64,000 bases of DNA from Maribacter sp. PR1 (GCF_028464145.1 NZ_JAQPCG010000009.1:148627-212626), one strand, 5' to 3'. Positions 52,955-62,216 are shown, numbered from the stretch's first letter. Notes: a model not told the origin generated them from the sequence alone. A program made the numbers and translations.

Positions 52955-53869
52955 ATGAAAAACAATAGGTTTTCTACCGATAAAATAAAGATGAGACCTT
53001 CAATTTTAAAAAGGGTGTTTGTGTTTTTATTGGTGTCAACGTTGGTAATACTGGGTTGTGCACCGAGCAAAAAGGCATTCATTGACAAGGGACAGCAAAA
53101 AATGTACAATGAAAGGTATGGCGAACATACGCGCAATGTTATGGATGTTTACCTGCCGGCGGGGCGTACCCCCGATACTCCGTTCGTGGTATTGATCCAT
53201 GGGGGCGCTTGGGTACAGGCAGGAAAGGAATATGTGCGAGACATTCAAGATACATTGCTGGATCATGGCATAGCCGTTGCGAACATGAACCATAGGTATG
53301 CCAATGCGACCGATACCCATTATAAGCAAATGTTGCAAGATGTTGACCATGCCTTGGCCTATTGCAGCGAACACGCCGAAGAATGGGGCACACGGGATGA
53401 AGGATTTACCATGGTCGGTGCCAGTTCTGGGGCGCACCTCGCCATGTTATCTTCCTATACCACATCAAAGTCCATAAAAGCGATTGTCGATTTTTCGGGC
53501 CCCACGTATTTTGATGATACTGATTTATTGGACTATGCAGTAGAGGCTGGATTGATAGAAATGGTTCAGATGATGACGGGCAAATCATATGACAAAGAAA
53601 AACCACTGGATTCAGCATTCACCGATTCAAGTCCATTGTCACATGTCAAGGATATTCCTGTATTGATCATACATGGTACCTATGATGAAGTAGTACCCTT
53701 TTCCCAATCACAGATATTGGACAAAAAGCTCACATCGATGGGCTTTGAACATAAATTCCTAAAGATACCGAACGCCGGACACGATCTTGACCTTGATGAT
53801 TCCGAAACCAAAAAGCTTGTCTATGGTGCAATGGTAGATTGGGTCCTAAAACATGGATATGACAAATAG
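52955..53869 (+). CDS. lipoprotein alpha/beta hydrolase (esterase)
   Basis: A 304-residue hydrolase with a type II signal: hydrophobic helix and lipobox LVILGCAPSK near residues 31-40, so it is membrane-anchored. VVLIHGGAWVQAGKEYV gives the oxyanion motif, TMVGASSGAHLAML the nucleophile Ser, GTYDEVVPF the Asp, and PNAGHDLDLD the His. ATG 52991 (MRPSILKRVF) is an alternative start nearer the signal. It lies 38 bp after the ligase gene and precedes the receptor, so it probably hydrolyses the imported ester. Confidence 0.87.
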   Translation: MKNNRFSTDKIKMRPSILKRVFVFLLVSTLVILGCAPSKKAFIDKGQQKMYNERYGEHTRNVMDVYLPAGRTPDTPFVVLIHGGAWVQAGKEYVRDIQDTLLDHGIAVANMNHRYANATDTHYKQMLQDVDHALAYCSEHAEEWGTRDEGFTMVGASSGAHLAMLSSYTTSKSIKAIVDFSGPTYFDDTDLLDYAVEAGLIEMVQMMTGKSYDKEKPLDSAFTDSSPLSHVKDIPVLIIHGTYDEVVPFSQSQILDKKLTSMGFEHKFLKIPNAGHDLDLDDSETKKLVYGAMVDWVLKHGYDK

Positions 53870-53945
53870 AGCCCATGGACGGACATAGAAGCCTTATGAA
53901 CCGATATGAATGTAAAAATAAACTGAAACTCTAAACTAAACAAAC

Positions 53946-56831
53946 ATGAAAAATCTATTAAAAAAAGGTTGGTTGCCGTTGATTGTTTTTCAATTATCGA
54001 TCTTAGCAATGTTTTCACAAACCAGAAAAATTATCGGTACCGTAGAAGGAACGGATGGTGGTGTCCTGCCCCTTGCCACGGTCATAATAAAAAACACCAA
54101 CAACTATGCGGTGGCAGACGAGAATGGGGCATTCATCCTTGAAGACGCACCAGAAGGAAACGTGGTCTTGGTGGCATCATTCATCGGTTATGTCCAAAAG
54201 GAAGTTGAGGTCGGCGGACTGACAAACACTATTACTATTGTGCTTTCCGAGGCCAATACGCTGAACGAGGTGGTCGTTACAGGTGTTTTCGATAAACGAA
54301 AAAGGATGGATGCATCGGTGGCCATTACCACACTGGGCGCAGAGATACTTGAGAACCAGGTACCTAAAAGTGCTTCGGATCTTTTGAAGAATGTTCCCGG
54401 CGTATACGTGAACTCATCTGTGGGCGAAATCAGGAACAGTGTTTCCTCACGGGGCATTACGGTAGGATCGACCGATGGCAGCTTTGGATACGAATACGTA
54501 TCCATGCAAGAAGACGGTCTTCCGATTACAAATACCACCTATTTTAGTTACGGTCCTGACTTTTTTCTCCGTTCAGACGTAACACTGGCCAGAGTAGATG
54601 CCGTCCGCGGGGGCCCTGCTTCGGTTACAGCGGCAAACGCCCCTGGGGGGGTATTCAATTATATTTCCAAAACTGGAGGAAGCAAATTTGAAGGGGAAGT
54701 AAGAATGAAGTATGGCCTTTTGGGCAATGGCAAGAACAGCCAGGAAAGGATCGACATTGGTTTTGGGGGACCTTTGGGAAATCGCTGGTTCTATAGTATT
54801 GGTGGATTTTATAGATACGACGAAGGGGCGCGATACCCTGGTTATCCCATGAACAATGGGGGGCAGATTAAAGGCAATTTGATGAAGTCCTATGACAAGG
54901 GTAATGTAAAAATTTTCTTGAAATACCTTGATGACAAGAATGGTTTTGCCCAGCCCATGCTCACCGTTGGCTATAGTGATCCAGAATTAGCATCTAGTTT
55001 CGATAGTGGCAGTGCCACTAATTTTCCCGAAGGATTCCAATATTCAGGTGAAGACTTAGTAAACGGGGGTACCTATGACTTTAATTCAGAAAACCAAGTC
55101 AAAAATAGATACCAATCCATTGCGTTGGGCTGGGACCATGATTTAGGAAATAATTGGAGTTTGAGCAATGCCACAAAATTCTCGCACAACACGGTACTTT
55201 ACAATACTTTGGGGTCGATGATACCTTCATCGATAACTGATTTGGTTCCATATTTCTTTCTGGGTGGTTTTGGTGCCGGCTATCCTGGGGCCTTCACTTT
55301 CCGCGATGCCAACACAGGTGAAAACTTGGCCCAAGTCGATGTCACTGGTGGAGTGCCCACGGTCACCTCCAGTTCATTACCGGGTCAGGATGTACTCTCC
55401 AACTCCATCCTATTGCTTCCCTTGAGCTATTATGACAATACGGTCACCGAATTCATGGAACGTTTTTCGGTTAATAAAAAAATGAACAATATGAACTTTA
55501 ACTTCGGTGGTTTCTATGGTTATACCAATGCAGAGCGCTTTTCAGGAGGGGACATAGCCTTGGGAACCATAGAAAACCATCCCAAGCTTTTGACTCTGAA
55601 CTTTTCTGGCACTCCTCTTTATGGGGTCGATGATACAGGAACTCCCATAACCGGACCCTCTGGCGAATATCAATTTACAAACTCTACCGGAGTGGGACAG
55701 GGAACCGGAAACTTGGGAGCTTATATCTCTTTTAAAGCAAAGCAAAAACAGGGAGCCTTGTTTTTTGGCCATGCTTGGAACATCAACGAAAAAATGACTT
55801 TTGATTGGGGCCTGCGTTATGAAAACGTCAATATTGACGGGGAGAATATTAGGCCCTATCTTATAGGATCCCCCTTTTCTACAGGGGGTACTGATGGTAA
55901 CCCTTTTACCACCTACAACAATAATGAGTTGGACTCATTGGCCACATTTAAGTTCAATTACAAGATCAACACGTTCTCGTATTCTGCCGCACTAAATTAC
56001 AAGTTCAACGAAAAACTTGCTGTTTACGGACGATATTCACAAGGTAAAAAAGCACCGGATCTTGACTTCTATTTTACCCTAAACACCCCAGAAAACCTCG
56101 CATTGTACCGACCAAAAGTGCGAAGTACAGAACAGATTGAGTTTGGTCTAAAGGCAGGGTTCGGTAAATCAAACTTATTTGTTACGCCATTTTTCAGTGT
56201 TTTGAGTGGGGTGCCAGTTGGCCAAATTTTTCAAGATTCTGATGGTACTTATTACTTTCCACCAAGAACCTATGCAAAATACAATACCCCGGGTATAGAG
56301 ATTGAGACCAATATTTTTATAAACGACAATTTGAGTTTGAGGGGAGTGGCCACGTTTCAAAAATCAAAATTGGATGAATACAATATTTGGGTGGCCAATG
56401 CAAATGGCTCCGATGATGATACACAAATATCGTATTCAGGCAATGAGGCGGAGAACAGTCCACGGGTAATGGCGAACATCGCTCCTACCTATTCCAAAGG
56501 TAATTTCTTTGGTTCTGTCGTCTGGTCCTATATGGGCAGCAGACAGGCCAATGCCGCAAATGTTTTCAAGTTACCGGCTTTTTCAGAGTTCAATCTTAAT
56601 ATGGGCTATAATTTTTCCAAGCGTTTCCAGTTAAGTTTGAACGTGAACAATCTATTTGACACCTATGGTGTAATGACCTTTCAACGCCCTGGAAGCCTAG
56701 GGCAAGTGTTGGGTGGTAATGCCAGTTTTTCAAAAGCCGAATACGATGCGGCCGTTACCGCAAATACCCCGTATTCTACCGTTGCCATACAGCCTAGGGC
56801 TTATTACTTGACCGCAACTTACAAATTTTGA
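53946..56831 (+). CDS. TonB-dependent receptor with carboxypeptidase-regulatory-like N-domain
   Basis: A 961-residue outer-membrane receptor. After a signal peptide (MKNLLKKGWLPLIVFQLSIL) comes a CarboxypepD_reg-like domain (about 25-105: GTVEGTDGGVLPLATVIIKN, DENGAFILEDAPEG). A TonB box or start of plug follows (LNEVVVTGVFDKRKRMDASV), then the plug (VPKSASDLLKNVPGVYVNSS) and the long barrel, ending LTATYKF with the terminal aromatic typical of outer-membrane barrels. No SusD partner is present, so this is not a classical polysaccharide locus. It likely imports the lipid- or ester-type substrate of the neighbouring hydrolases. Confidence 0.93.
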   Translation: MKNLLKKGWLPLIVFQLSILAMFSQTRKIIGTVEGTDGGVLPLATVIIKNTNNYAVADENGAFILEDAPEGNVVLVASFIGYVQKEVEVGGLTNTITIVLSEANTLNEVVVTGVFDKRKRMDASVAITTLGAEILENQVPKSASDLLKNVPGVYVNSSVGEIRNSVSSRGITVGSTDGSFGYEYVSMQEDGLPITNTTYFSYGPDFFLRSDVTLARVDAVRGGPASVTAANAPGGVFNYISKTGGSKFEGEVRMKYGLLGNGKNSQERIDIGFGGPLGNRWFYSIGGFYRYDEGARYPGYPMNNGGQIKGNLMKSYDKGNVKIFLKYLDDKNGFAQPMLTVGYSDPELASSFDSGSATNFPEGFQYSGEDLVNGGTYDFNSENQVKNRYQSIALGWDHDLGNNWSLSNATKFSHNTVLYNTLGSMIPSSITDLVPYFFLGGFGAGYPGAFTFRDANTGENLAQVDVTGGVPTVTSSSLPGQDVLSNSILLLPLSYYDNTVTEFMERFSVNKKMNNMNFNFGGFYGYTNAERFSGGDIALGTIENHPKLLTLNFSGTPLYGVDDTGTPITGPSGEYQFTNSTGVGQGTGNLGAYISFKAKQKQGALFFGHAWNINEKMTFDWGLRYENVNIDGENIRPYLIGSPFSTGGTDGNPFTTYNNNELDSLATFKFNYKINTFSYSAALNYKFNEKLAVYGRYSQGKKAPDLDFYFTLNTPENLALYRPKVRSTEQIEFGLKAGFGKSNLFVTPFFSVLSGVPVGQIFQDSDGTYYFPPRTYAKYNTPGIEIETNIFINDNLSLRGVATFQKSKLDEYNIWVANANGSDDDTQISYSGNEAENSPRVMANIAPTYSKGNFFGSVVWSYMGSRQANAANVFKLPAFSEFNLNMGYNFSKRFQLSLNVNNLFDTYGVMTFQRPGSLGQVLGGNASFSKAEYDAAVTANTPYSTVAIQPRAYYLTATYKF

Positions 56832-56868
56832 AGATATTTCCAATCAGATATTAAAACAGATACATCCA

Positions 56869-58062
56869 ATGAAAAGATTGAAAAAAATATTGAAATGGAC
56901 GTCCCTGACCCTATTGATGGTTCTAGTAATCGGATTTTTATACTCTTACTTTATATGGTTGGCCCGACCGGGTAGTGTTTCCTATTTTTCCGACATTGAA
57001 GACAGTCATTGGCACACCGTTGACATGGGCAACGAATCCATGTGCAGCGATGGGTCGGAGTATTTCATCTTTGTTCGGAAAGGTAAATCCGATAATGTCA
57101 TTGTCCATTTTTCAGGGGGAGGTGCCTGCTGGGACGATAATACGTGTACCAGGCCCATCACCCTATACAAGGCCTTGACCGAAGGAGACTCCAAAGATCT
57201 TAAGGCCTTTTATTTTCCCATCGAACTCGACTTTCAGTATAAATTTTTGAGCGGCATCTTTAACAACAAGGAACAGGAGAACCCGTTCAAGGATTGGAAC
57301 ATCGTCTATATCCCCTACTGTACGGGCGATTTCCATATCGGGAACACCACCACTGTTTATGAAGCGGATGGTAGTGAAATGGAAGTGCACCATAATGGTA
57401 GGAACAATGTTTTGACCGCTTTGGATTGGGTGTATACCAACTTTAAGGCCCCAAAGAAAATATTGGTGTCAGGTGAAAGCGCCGGTGGCTTTGCCTCGGC
57501 CTATTGGGCACCCGCGGTGGCAGAACATTACAAAGACCTTCAGAGCATCTATCAATTGTCGGATGGATCGCAGCTCACATCCGACCGATGGCTCACTATC
57601 TTGAACTCGGTCTGGAAAAGCGACAGTCGGTCGTTGCTTAAATTTGACATCGGCAATGATGCCTATGCAGATGCGCTGCTCAACCGTTATGATTCGATCA
57701 ATGAAAGGATCAAACACTTGAATAGCCATACCTTGTACGATGTTATCTTACCAAGGTTCTATGCATCCCTGAACCATCGCCAGACCAATGATACGGGGTA
57801 TATTTATGAATGGTCGGAACACATGAAGGCATCAATCCAGCGACTCGATAGTTCGGATATCGATTATCAGTATTTTTTGACCAATTGTAGGTACGATTCG
57901 GAAAAAGTGGCTACCCCTCATACTTTGCTGGGGTCCGATTCCAGCTTATATCACTGTAGGTCGAACGATTTGAGATACATTGATTGGCTGCGAAAAAATA
58001 TATTGGATGATGAGCACATATCGGCGGGTAGCGATTTATTGTATGCCAAAAATAAATATTGA
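56869..58062 (+). CDS. pectinacetylesterase/Notum family hydrolase, membrane-anchored
   Basis: A 397-residue protein with one N-terminal membrane helix (WTSLTLLMVLVIGFLYSYFI). IVHFSGGGACWDDNTCTRPI is the GGGxCW motif, IVYIPYCTGDFHIGNTTTVY the following signature, and ILVSGESAGGFASAYWAPAV the nucleophile Ser in GxSxGG. These define the PAE/Notum esterase family (deacylases of acetyl or acyl esters). A periplasmic-facing esterase is likely. Its stop overlaps the next start (ATGA, 58059-58062). Confidence 0.86.
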   Translation: MKRLKKILKWTSLTLLMVLVIGFLYSYFIWLARPGSVSYFSDIEDSHWHTVDMGNESMCSDGSEYFIFVRKGKSDNVIVHFSGGGACWDDNTCTRPITLYKALTEGDSKDLKAFYFPIELDFQYKFLSGIFNNKEQENPFKDWNIVYIPYCTGDFHIGNTTTVYEADGSEMEVHHNGRNNVLTALDWVYTNFKAPKKILVSGESAGGFASAYWAPAVAEHYKDLQSIYQLSDGSQLTSDRWLTILNSVWKSDSRSLLKFDIGNDAYADALLNRYDSINERIKHLNSHTLYDVILPRFYASLNHRQTNDTGYIYEWSEHMKASIQRLDSSDIDYQYFLTNCRYDSEKVATPHTLLGSDSSLYHCRSNDLRYIDWLRKNILDDEHISAGSDLLYAKNKY

Positions 58063-59234
58063 TGAAGAAATTCTTATATATACCCTATGCTATTTTAATG
58101 GTGCCTGCTGTTTTGGTATTTGCACTGATGTTATTCGGCACATTTGCCAATTGGCCCATGTATCTTGGTGGTTATACCGGTCTGTTGCAATCGCATTATT
58201 CTGCGCAGATTCTAGTTGTGATTTTCGTTTTTTTGGGTCTGGCATTCCTAGTTTTCAGGAAAAAATCCGCTAAATTGACAAAATATTTGTTCTATGGAAC
58301 AGGTGTCTTGTTCGTGGCACAGGTTTTTGTCATTGCCACACTCTACCGCACCGCTTTTAAACACCAACTTCCCTTATCGTTCACCCAGGCATTGTCAACC
58401 AACTTTGGGGTGCAGGGACCGCATGAGACCTTTTCTTATCTGGAATTGGATGGGAAAAAATATTTATTGGATGTTTATAGGCCTTTCGAAGGTGTAAAAA
58501 GGTCCATTCCCGTCATACAGGTACATGGTGGGGGCTATGTGGCTGGATCTCGTACTGATGACCGGCACCATGAATGGTTCACCAAAAAAGGTTTTACAGT
58601 TTTTGATGTTGACTATCCATTGGCAACCGATGATATGCACACCTGGGAAACCGCTGCAAATGCCATAGCTACAGCTGTAAGCTACGTGGTCGAGAACGCC
58701 CAAAAATTCAATGTGGACACGTCGAAACTTATTCTCTACGGAGGATCTGCAGGTGGCGGCCTAGTCATTCAGGCAGGTTACGGCCTAGTCAATGGTAATA
58801 TTACACCCTATTCTCAAATAGAGCCTGTGTCGCCAAAAGCCATCATTGCGATTTTCCCCCCTGTCGATTTCACGGGGATGTGGAAGATGGCAGGTCAGGG
58901 GGTGTTGGACATGCGCTCCAATGCCATACAGTTTGTCGGGGGTTCCCCTGATGAATTTCCCGAGCGTTATAAAAGGTTGGATATCGTCAATTCCTTGCAC
59001 AAGGGTCTACCAGAAACACTTATCATCACAGGTTCCCGTGATCATGTTGTACCAATTGAAGGAGCCCGAAAACTGCTCCGAAAGGCAGAACGGCTTCAAG
59101 TTCCCATCTCATATCAGGAGGTGCCATTCGGTGAGCATAGTTTTGAAGCAAACGCAAACAGTCTGAGCGGGCAGATAAAATGGCAGGCGATGGAAAAATT
59201 CCTAACAAAAAACAAGCTCATGGATTCCCATTGA
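58059..59234 (+). CDS. membrane alpha/beta hydrolase (BD-FAE/HSL type)
   Basis: A 391-residue protein with three N-terminal membrane helices (YIPYAILMVPAVLVFALMLF, QILVVIFVFLGLAFLVF, YLFYGTGVLFVAQVFVIATL) and a catalytic domain: VIQVHGGGYVAGSRTDDRHH (HGGGY oxyanion motif), ILYGGSAGGGLVIQAGYG with the nucleophile Ser, Asp in ITGSRDHVVPIEG, and His in VPFGEHSFEANA. The domain most likely faces the periplasm. It is coupled to the PAE-family gene by an ATGA overlap. Confidence 0.85.
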   Translation: MMKKFLYIPYAILMVPAVLVFALMLFGTFANWPMYLGGYTGLLQSHYSAQILVVIFVFLGLAFLVFRKKSAKLTKYLFYGTGVLFVAQVFVIATLYRTAFKHQLPLSFTQALSTNFGVQGPHETFSYLELDGKKYLLDVYRPFEGVKRSIPVIQVHGGGYVAGSRTDDRHHEWFTKKGFTVFDVDYPLATDDMHTWETAANAIATAVSYVVENAQKFNVDTSKLILYGGSAGGGLVIQAGYGLVNGNITPYSQIEPVSPKAIIAIFPPVDFTGMWKMAGQGVLDMRSNAIQFVGGSPDEFPERYKRLDIVNSLHKGLPETLIITGSRDHVVPIEGARKLLRKAERLQVPISYQEVPFGEHSFEANANSLSGQIKWQAMEKFLTKNKLMDSH

Positions 59235-59393
59235 CTCAACCCGACCATGAACGCCTATTAAAAAACCTTTTCTGCTTTCAGACATCTTCCAGTTATCAAT
59301 ACTTGTTATTTAATATAATTTAATAATACAGATGAATATCTACCTTATTTTTAGTATATTAGGTTTTTTTTTACCAAATAGACAACAAATATC

Positions 59394-60299
59394 ATGGATT
59401 TGATATTGCCTTACATTAATCCCGTAAAGTTTAGAAATGCCCTGATTGCCAATTATGGGTTCTCCAATCAAGAGGCATGGAATTCAAATCTTTTGTCCAT
59501 GCCGAAGGAGCTGGGGAAAGGCTCCCTACATCTATTCATAAGAAATGATATCCACTTCTTTAGGGGAAAATGGAGTTTTAAGGAAGAAACCCTCTTCTAT
59601 TCTGATGATCCAGTCGGCAAAAAAGGATTTGTCGATTTTAGGATAGGGGCCAATGGTGAGATACAATCATGTGCCATCGAAAATAGGGAAAAGTTCGAAT
59701 TCGAGACAACCAAAGTAGATGGTATGAGGATTTTTATCCCAGAAAAATTTTTACCCGCCGCCAAAAACAAGGTCCATTCCCAATTTGAAAAATACTGTCT
59801 CGACAGCAACATCATAAAACTACTTGAAAACGTATTCTCCATCGACCATGAAGATACCCGTAACATCATGCTCCTCGAAAGCAAAATACTTGAATTTGTC
59901 CATTTTTGGAGTGAGTTCCTATGTAGAAAGGAAATCGACCAGCACTTCGAAGGAGTCAACGACCATCAATTGAATTGTGTAAAAATAGCACTTCATATAC
60001 TCAATGAGGATTTATCAAAAACAATGACTATTAAGGAATTGAGTCGTAAATCCGGCATCAATGAATGTGATCTTAAAAAATGTTTCCGCACGGTCACAGG
60101 CTTACCTGTCAGGAAATTCATTATCAAGAGACGAATGGAAAAGGCCAAACAGATGATTGATAGTACCGACTTGCCCATATATGAAATCTGTCAGGAAATC
60201 GGATACTCCAATCGCCACTACTTCGCCTCGCTCTATAAAAAATTCCATGGCATGAACCCTAGCGAAGACAGAGTATGTAAAGGCCTATTTGGTTCCTAG
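59394..60299 (+). CDS. AraC family transcriptional regulator
   Basis: A 301-residue regulator. The long N-terminal sensor has no recognized fold; the C-terminal helix-turn-helix pair reads TIKELSRKSGINECDLKKCF and PIYEICQEIGYSNRHYFASL, ending YKKFHGMNPSED. It is the last gene of the cargo module, in the same direction, and the natural candidate regulator of the receptor/esterase operon. Confidence 0.86.
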   Translation: MDLILPYINPVKFRNALIANYGFSNQEAWNSNLLSMPKELGKGSLHLFIRNDIHFFRGKWSFKEETLFYSDDPVGKKGFVDFRIGANGEIQSCAIENREKFEFETTKVDGMRIFIPEKFLPAAKNKVHSQFEKYCLDSNIIKLLENVFSIDHEDTRNIMLLESKILEFVHFWSEFLCRKEIDQHFEGVNDHQLNCVKIALHILNEDLSKTMTIKELSRKSGINECDLKKCFRTVTGLPVRKFIIKRRMEKAKQMIDSTDLPIYEICQEIGYSNRHYFASLYKKFHGMNPSEDRVCKGLFGS

Positions 60300-60491
60300 A
60301 GGAGCTGTATGATAGTTAGATTTTTATATTTAATGTTCTTGGGCCAAAATGGAAACGCTGGACAAAATATACCACCTCCACAGGTTAAAATTGAGCATGA
60401 CAAAAGAATTATTAAACAACTGAATAACGATTTTAAATTAAACAAAAGATTAGTTTTAAGTGGACCTTTGTATCTATGTTATAATGTAATT

Positions 60492-60690
60492 TGTTGAATT
60501 GTTGCTAAGATGTATAAAATTTTACAGGGTCATTAACAAAGCGAAGGTATTTAACCCGTTTCAGATAATGCGACCATGGGGAATCAAGGTGTTTATGCTA
60601 TTAAAATCAAGCACTTCTAATATGAATTGATTCGTTGATAATAATTTCAATATCTTCCTTCAAAAAGTTTGAATTCTGTCCTGTCGAGTT
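60492..60690. repeat. imperfect direct repeat flanking the cargo, right copy
   Basis: The counterpart of 50937-51121: same order of blocks, with the exact 20-mer TTGATAATAATTTCAATATC at 60635-60654 and TTCAAA-AAG-TTTGAA at 60659-60673. Directly after it comes a tRNA-end-like sequence CCTGTCGAGTTCACGACA. It likely marks the right end of the cargo-bearing element. Confidence 0.7.
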
Positions 60691-60735
60691 CACGACACTC
60701 AAGAAACCACGCTCTTCTACAGAGCGTGGTTTTGT
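60679..60735. other. attachment-site-like copy with perfect terminator hairpin
   Basis: CCTGTCGAGTTCACGACA followed by CTCAAGAAACCACG. The stem AAACCACGCTCT (60704-60715) / AGAGCGTGGTTT (60721-60732) is a perfect 12-bp hairpin ending in T-rich sequence. The order tRNA-like 3' end then terminator is repeated, degenerate, at 60856-60912. Confidence 0.6.
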
Positions 60736-60855
60736 GTTTTAAGACATGCCTAAAGCCAAAGCTTTTGTAAACGGATTGAAATACAAAATTAGGCCCGCTT
60801 TTCTCGGGCTGTGGTTTCTTATTTGCAACATTAAACTTCAAGGAAAACCCAAGGA

Positions 60856-60912
60856 AATCCTGTCGAGGTCACGACAATCAAGAAACCATTCTAAGAAAGA
60901 GCGTGGTTTTTC
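60856..60912. other. attR-like site of the island
   Basis: AATCCTGTCGAGGTCAC (60856-60872) is identical to the left site at 44742-44758. It is followed by ACAATCAAGAAACC and a decayed terminator (AGAGCGTGGTTTTT), a second copy of the 60679-60735 arrangement. Host-like genes resume at 61043. Confidence 0.62.
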
Positions 60913-61042
60913 GATTTAAAATCTGTGTCACTTATTGTGTCATTTTTTCAAATAAGAAACAGCGGTTATTGTATGGTGCGTATCCCAAAGGATATGTAAT
61001 ATACGCATTGTTATCACCATTACTGGCCATAAGATAAAGTTC

Positions 61043-61675
61043 TTAATCCCTCAAATCTTCCATTTCTGCAATGGATGAATTTAATTTATTCAATATTCCG
61101 CCATACATAGTCTTTACATCTTTACGGTGAATGGACTTACTAAAAATACTCATCAAAAGCGCAAAAGTTAGAACAAAAATAGTAGTACCGAGATGAAGTC
61201 CGAAAAACAAATCACTATGCGCACTAACTTTTTGGCGCACGTCTATTAAACTATCTGAAAACCAAATTCCAAAATAGAAAGTAAGAATGAGAATGGGGTA
61301 TACAATTCTGTACATTTTTCCGTAGCGCTCAATAGATTGGTCAATCCAAACTTTAAAGGACTTTAAAAATAAATAACTGCTTTGGCCTTTATCTATTTTT
61401 TCTAAGTTCTTCAGTTCGTTGTAAGCGGTATAGGCAATGTACAGCATCATTATTAAGACAATACTGCCAGCCAGTAAGGCTCCTGCAAAGTAGGCACCCA
61501 TAAATAAAAGGGAAGAGACAATTATAATGCCCCGTATGTTATTCAAGAACATCTTCTTGAATTTAGCCATAATATGCAACGACTTTTTGTCGTAAAGGTT
61601 ATTCACTTTTGGAGCGATTAAAGATTCCGTATCTAGGAACCCTTCCTTCCATATGGTTTCAATTGACTTTTCCAT
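61043..61675 (-). CDS. membrane protein, probable partner of the ECF sigma factor
   Basis: A 210-residue protein with about four membrane helices (IRGIIIVSSLLFMGAYFAGA, SIVLIMMLYIAYTA, YPILILTFYFGIWFSDSL, TTIFVLTFALLMSIFSKSI) and a 40-residue N-terminal cytoplasmic part (IWKEGFLDTESLIAPKVNNL). The gene overlaps the sigma-factor gene by 17 bp, the usual place of an anti-sigma factor. No classical anti-sigma motif is visible; the assignment is by position. Confidence 0.7.
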   Translation of the reverse strand: MEKSIETIWKEGFLDTESLIAPKVNNLYDKKSLHIMAKFKKMFLNNIRGIIIVSSLLFMGAYFAGALLAGSIVLIMMLYIAYTAYNELKNLEKIDKGQSSYLFLKSFKVWIDQSIERYGKMYRIVYPILILTFYFGIWFSDSLIDVRQKVSAHSDLFFGLHLGTTIFVLTFALLMSIFSKSIHRKDVKTMYGGILNKLNSSIAEMEDLRD

Positions 61676-62216
61676 CTAATATTTTTTTTAGTCGTTCCTT
61701 AATTCGCTTGATGCGTACCCCAATATTATTCGGGTTTGTGCCAATAATATCTGCAATTTCTTGGTACGACTTTTCTTCCAGATAAAGCAAAATTACTGCC
61801 CTGTCCACTTCTGATAATTGCCTAATACCGTAGTAAAGCTGATTAAGCGATTCATCGGCAAAAGCACGGGATTCTTCGGATACTTCTTCTGCCAAGAGAT
61901 TAGAAGCACTGTACTGTTGGTTGTTTTTTCTTTTTTTCAGCAATGTCATGCTAACGTTCAGTGAAATTCGATACACCCATGTAGACCATGCTGATTGCCT
62001 TTTAAAGTTATTTCTGCTTTTCCAGATTTGCAGGCACACCTCTTGATAGTAATCCTCGAAATCTTCTTGAGTATCTGTATACGCCCTGCATATCTTTATG
62101 ATTATTCCTGAATAAGGCTGAATGGAGGAAGTATAAAAATCGTTGCTCACTTTTTTGTTTAAAGTCCAAATTCCAAAAATGTTAAACCATATTTCCTGAA
62201 GATAAAGCTTTTGCAT
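61659..62216 (-). CDS. ECF sigma-70 factor
   Basis: About 185 residues. Region 2 is IIKICRAYTDTQEDFEDYYQ, EVCLQIWKSRNNF, with SAWSTWVYRISLNVSMTLLK; region 4 is LYLEEKSYQEIADIIGTNPN, NIGVRIKRIKERL. It directs RNA polymerase to stress or surface genes. ATG 62216 lies inside the upstream gene. An in-frame GTG at 62150 (VSNDFYTSSI) is a shorter alternative that would start after that gene's stop. It is overlapped on both sides by membrane-protein genes. Confidence 0.87.
   Translation of the reverse strand: MQKLYLQEIWFNIFGIWTLNKKVSNDFYTSSIQPYSGIIIKICRAYTDTQEDFEDYYQEVCLQIWKSRNNFKRQSAWSTWVYRISLNVSMTLLKKRKNNQQYSASNLLAEEVSEESRAFADESLNQLYYGIRQLSEVDRAVILLYLEEKSYQEIADIIGTNPNNIGVRIKRIKERLKKILDGKVN

Noticed and set aside
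60309..60497. 62-codon plus-strand frame after the AraC gene
   Set aside because: It runs into the 190-bp flanking repeat and shows no family features.
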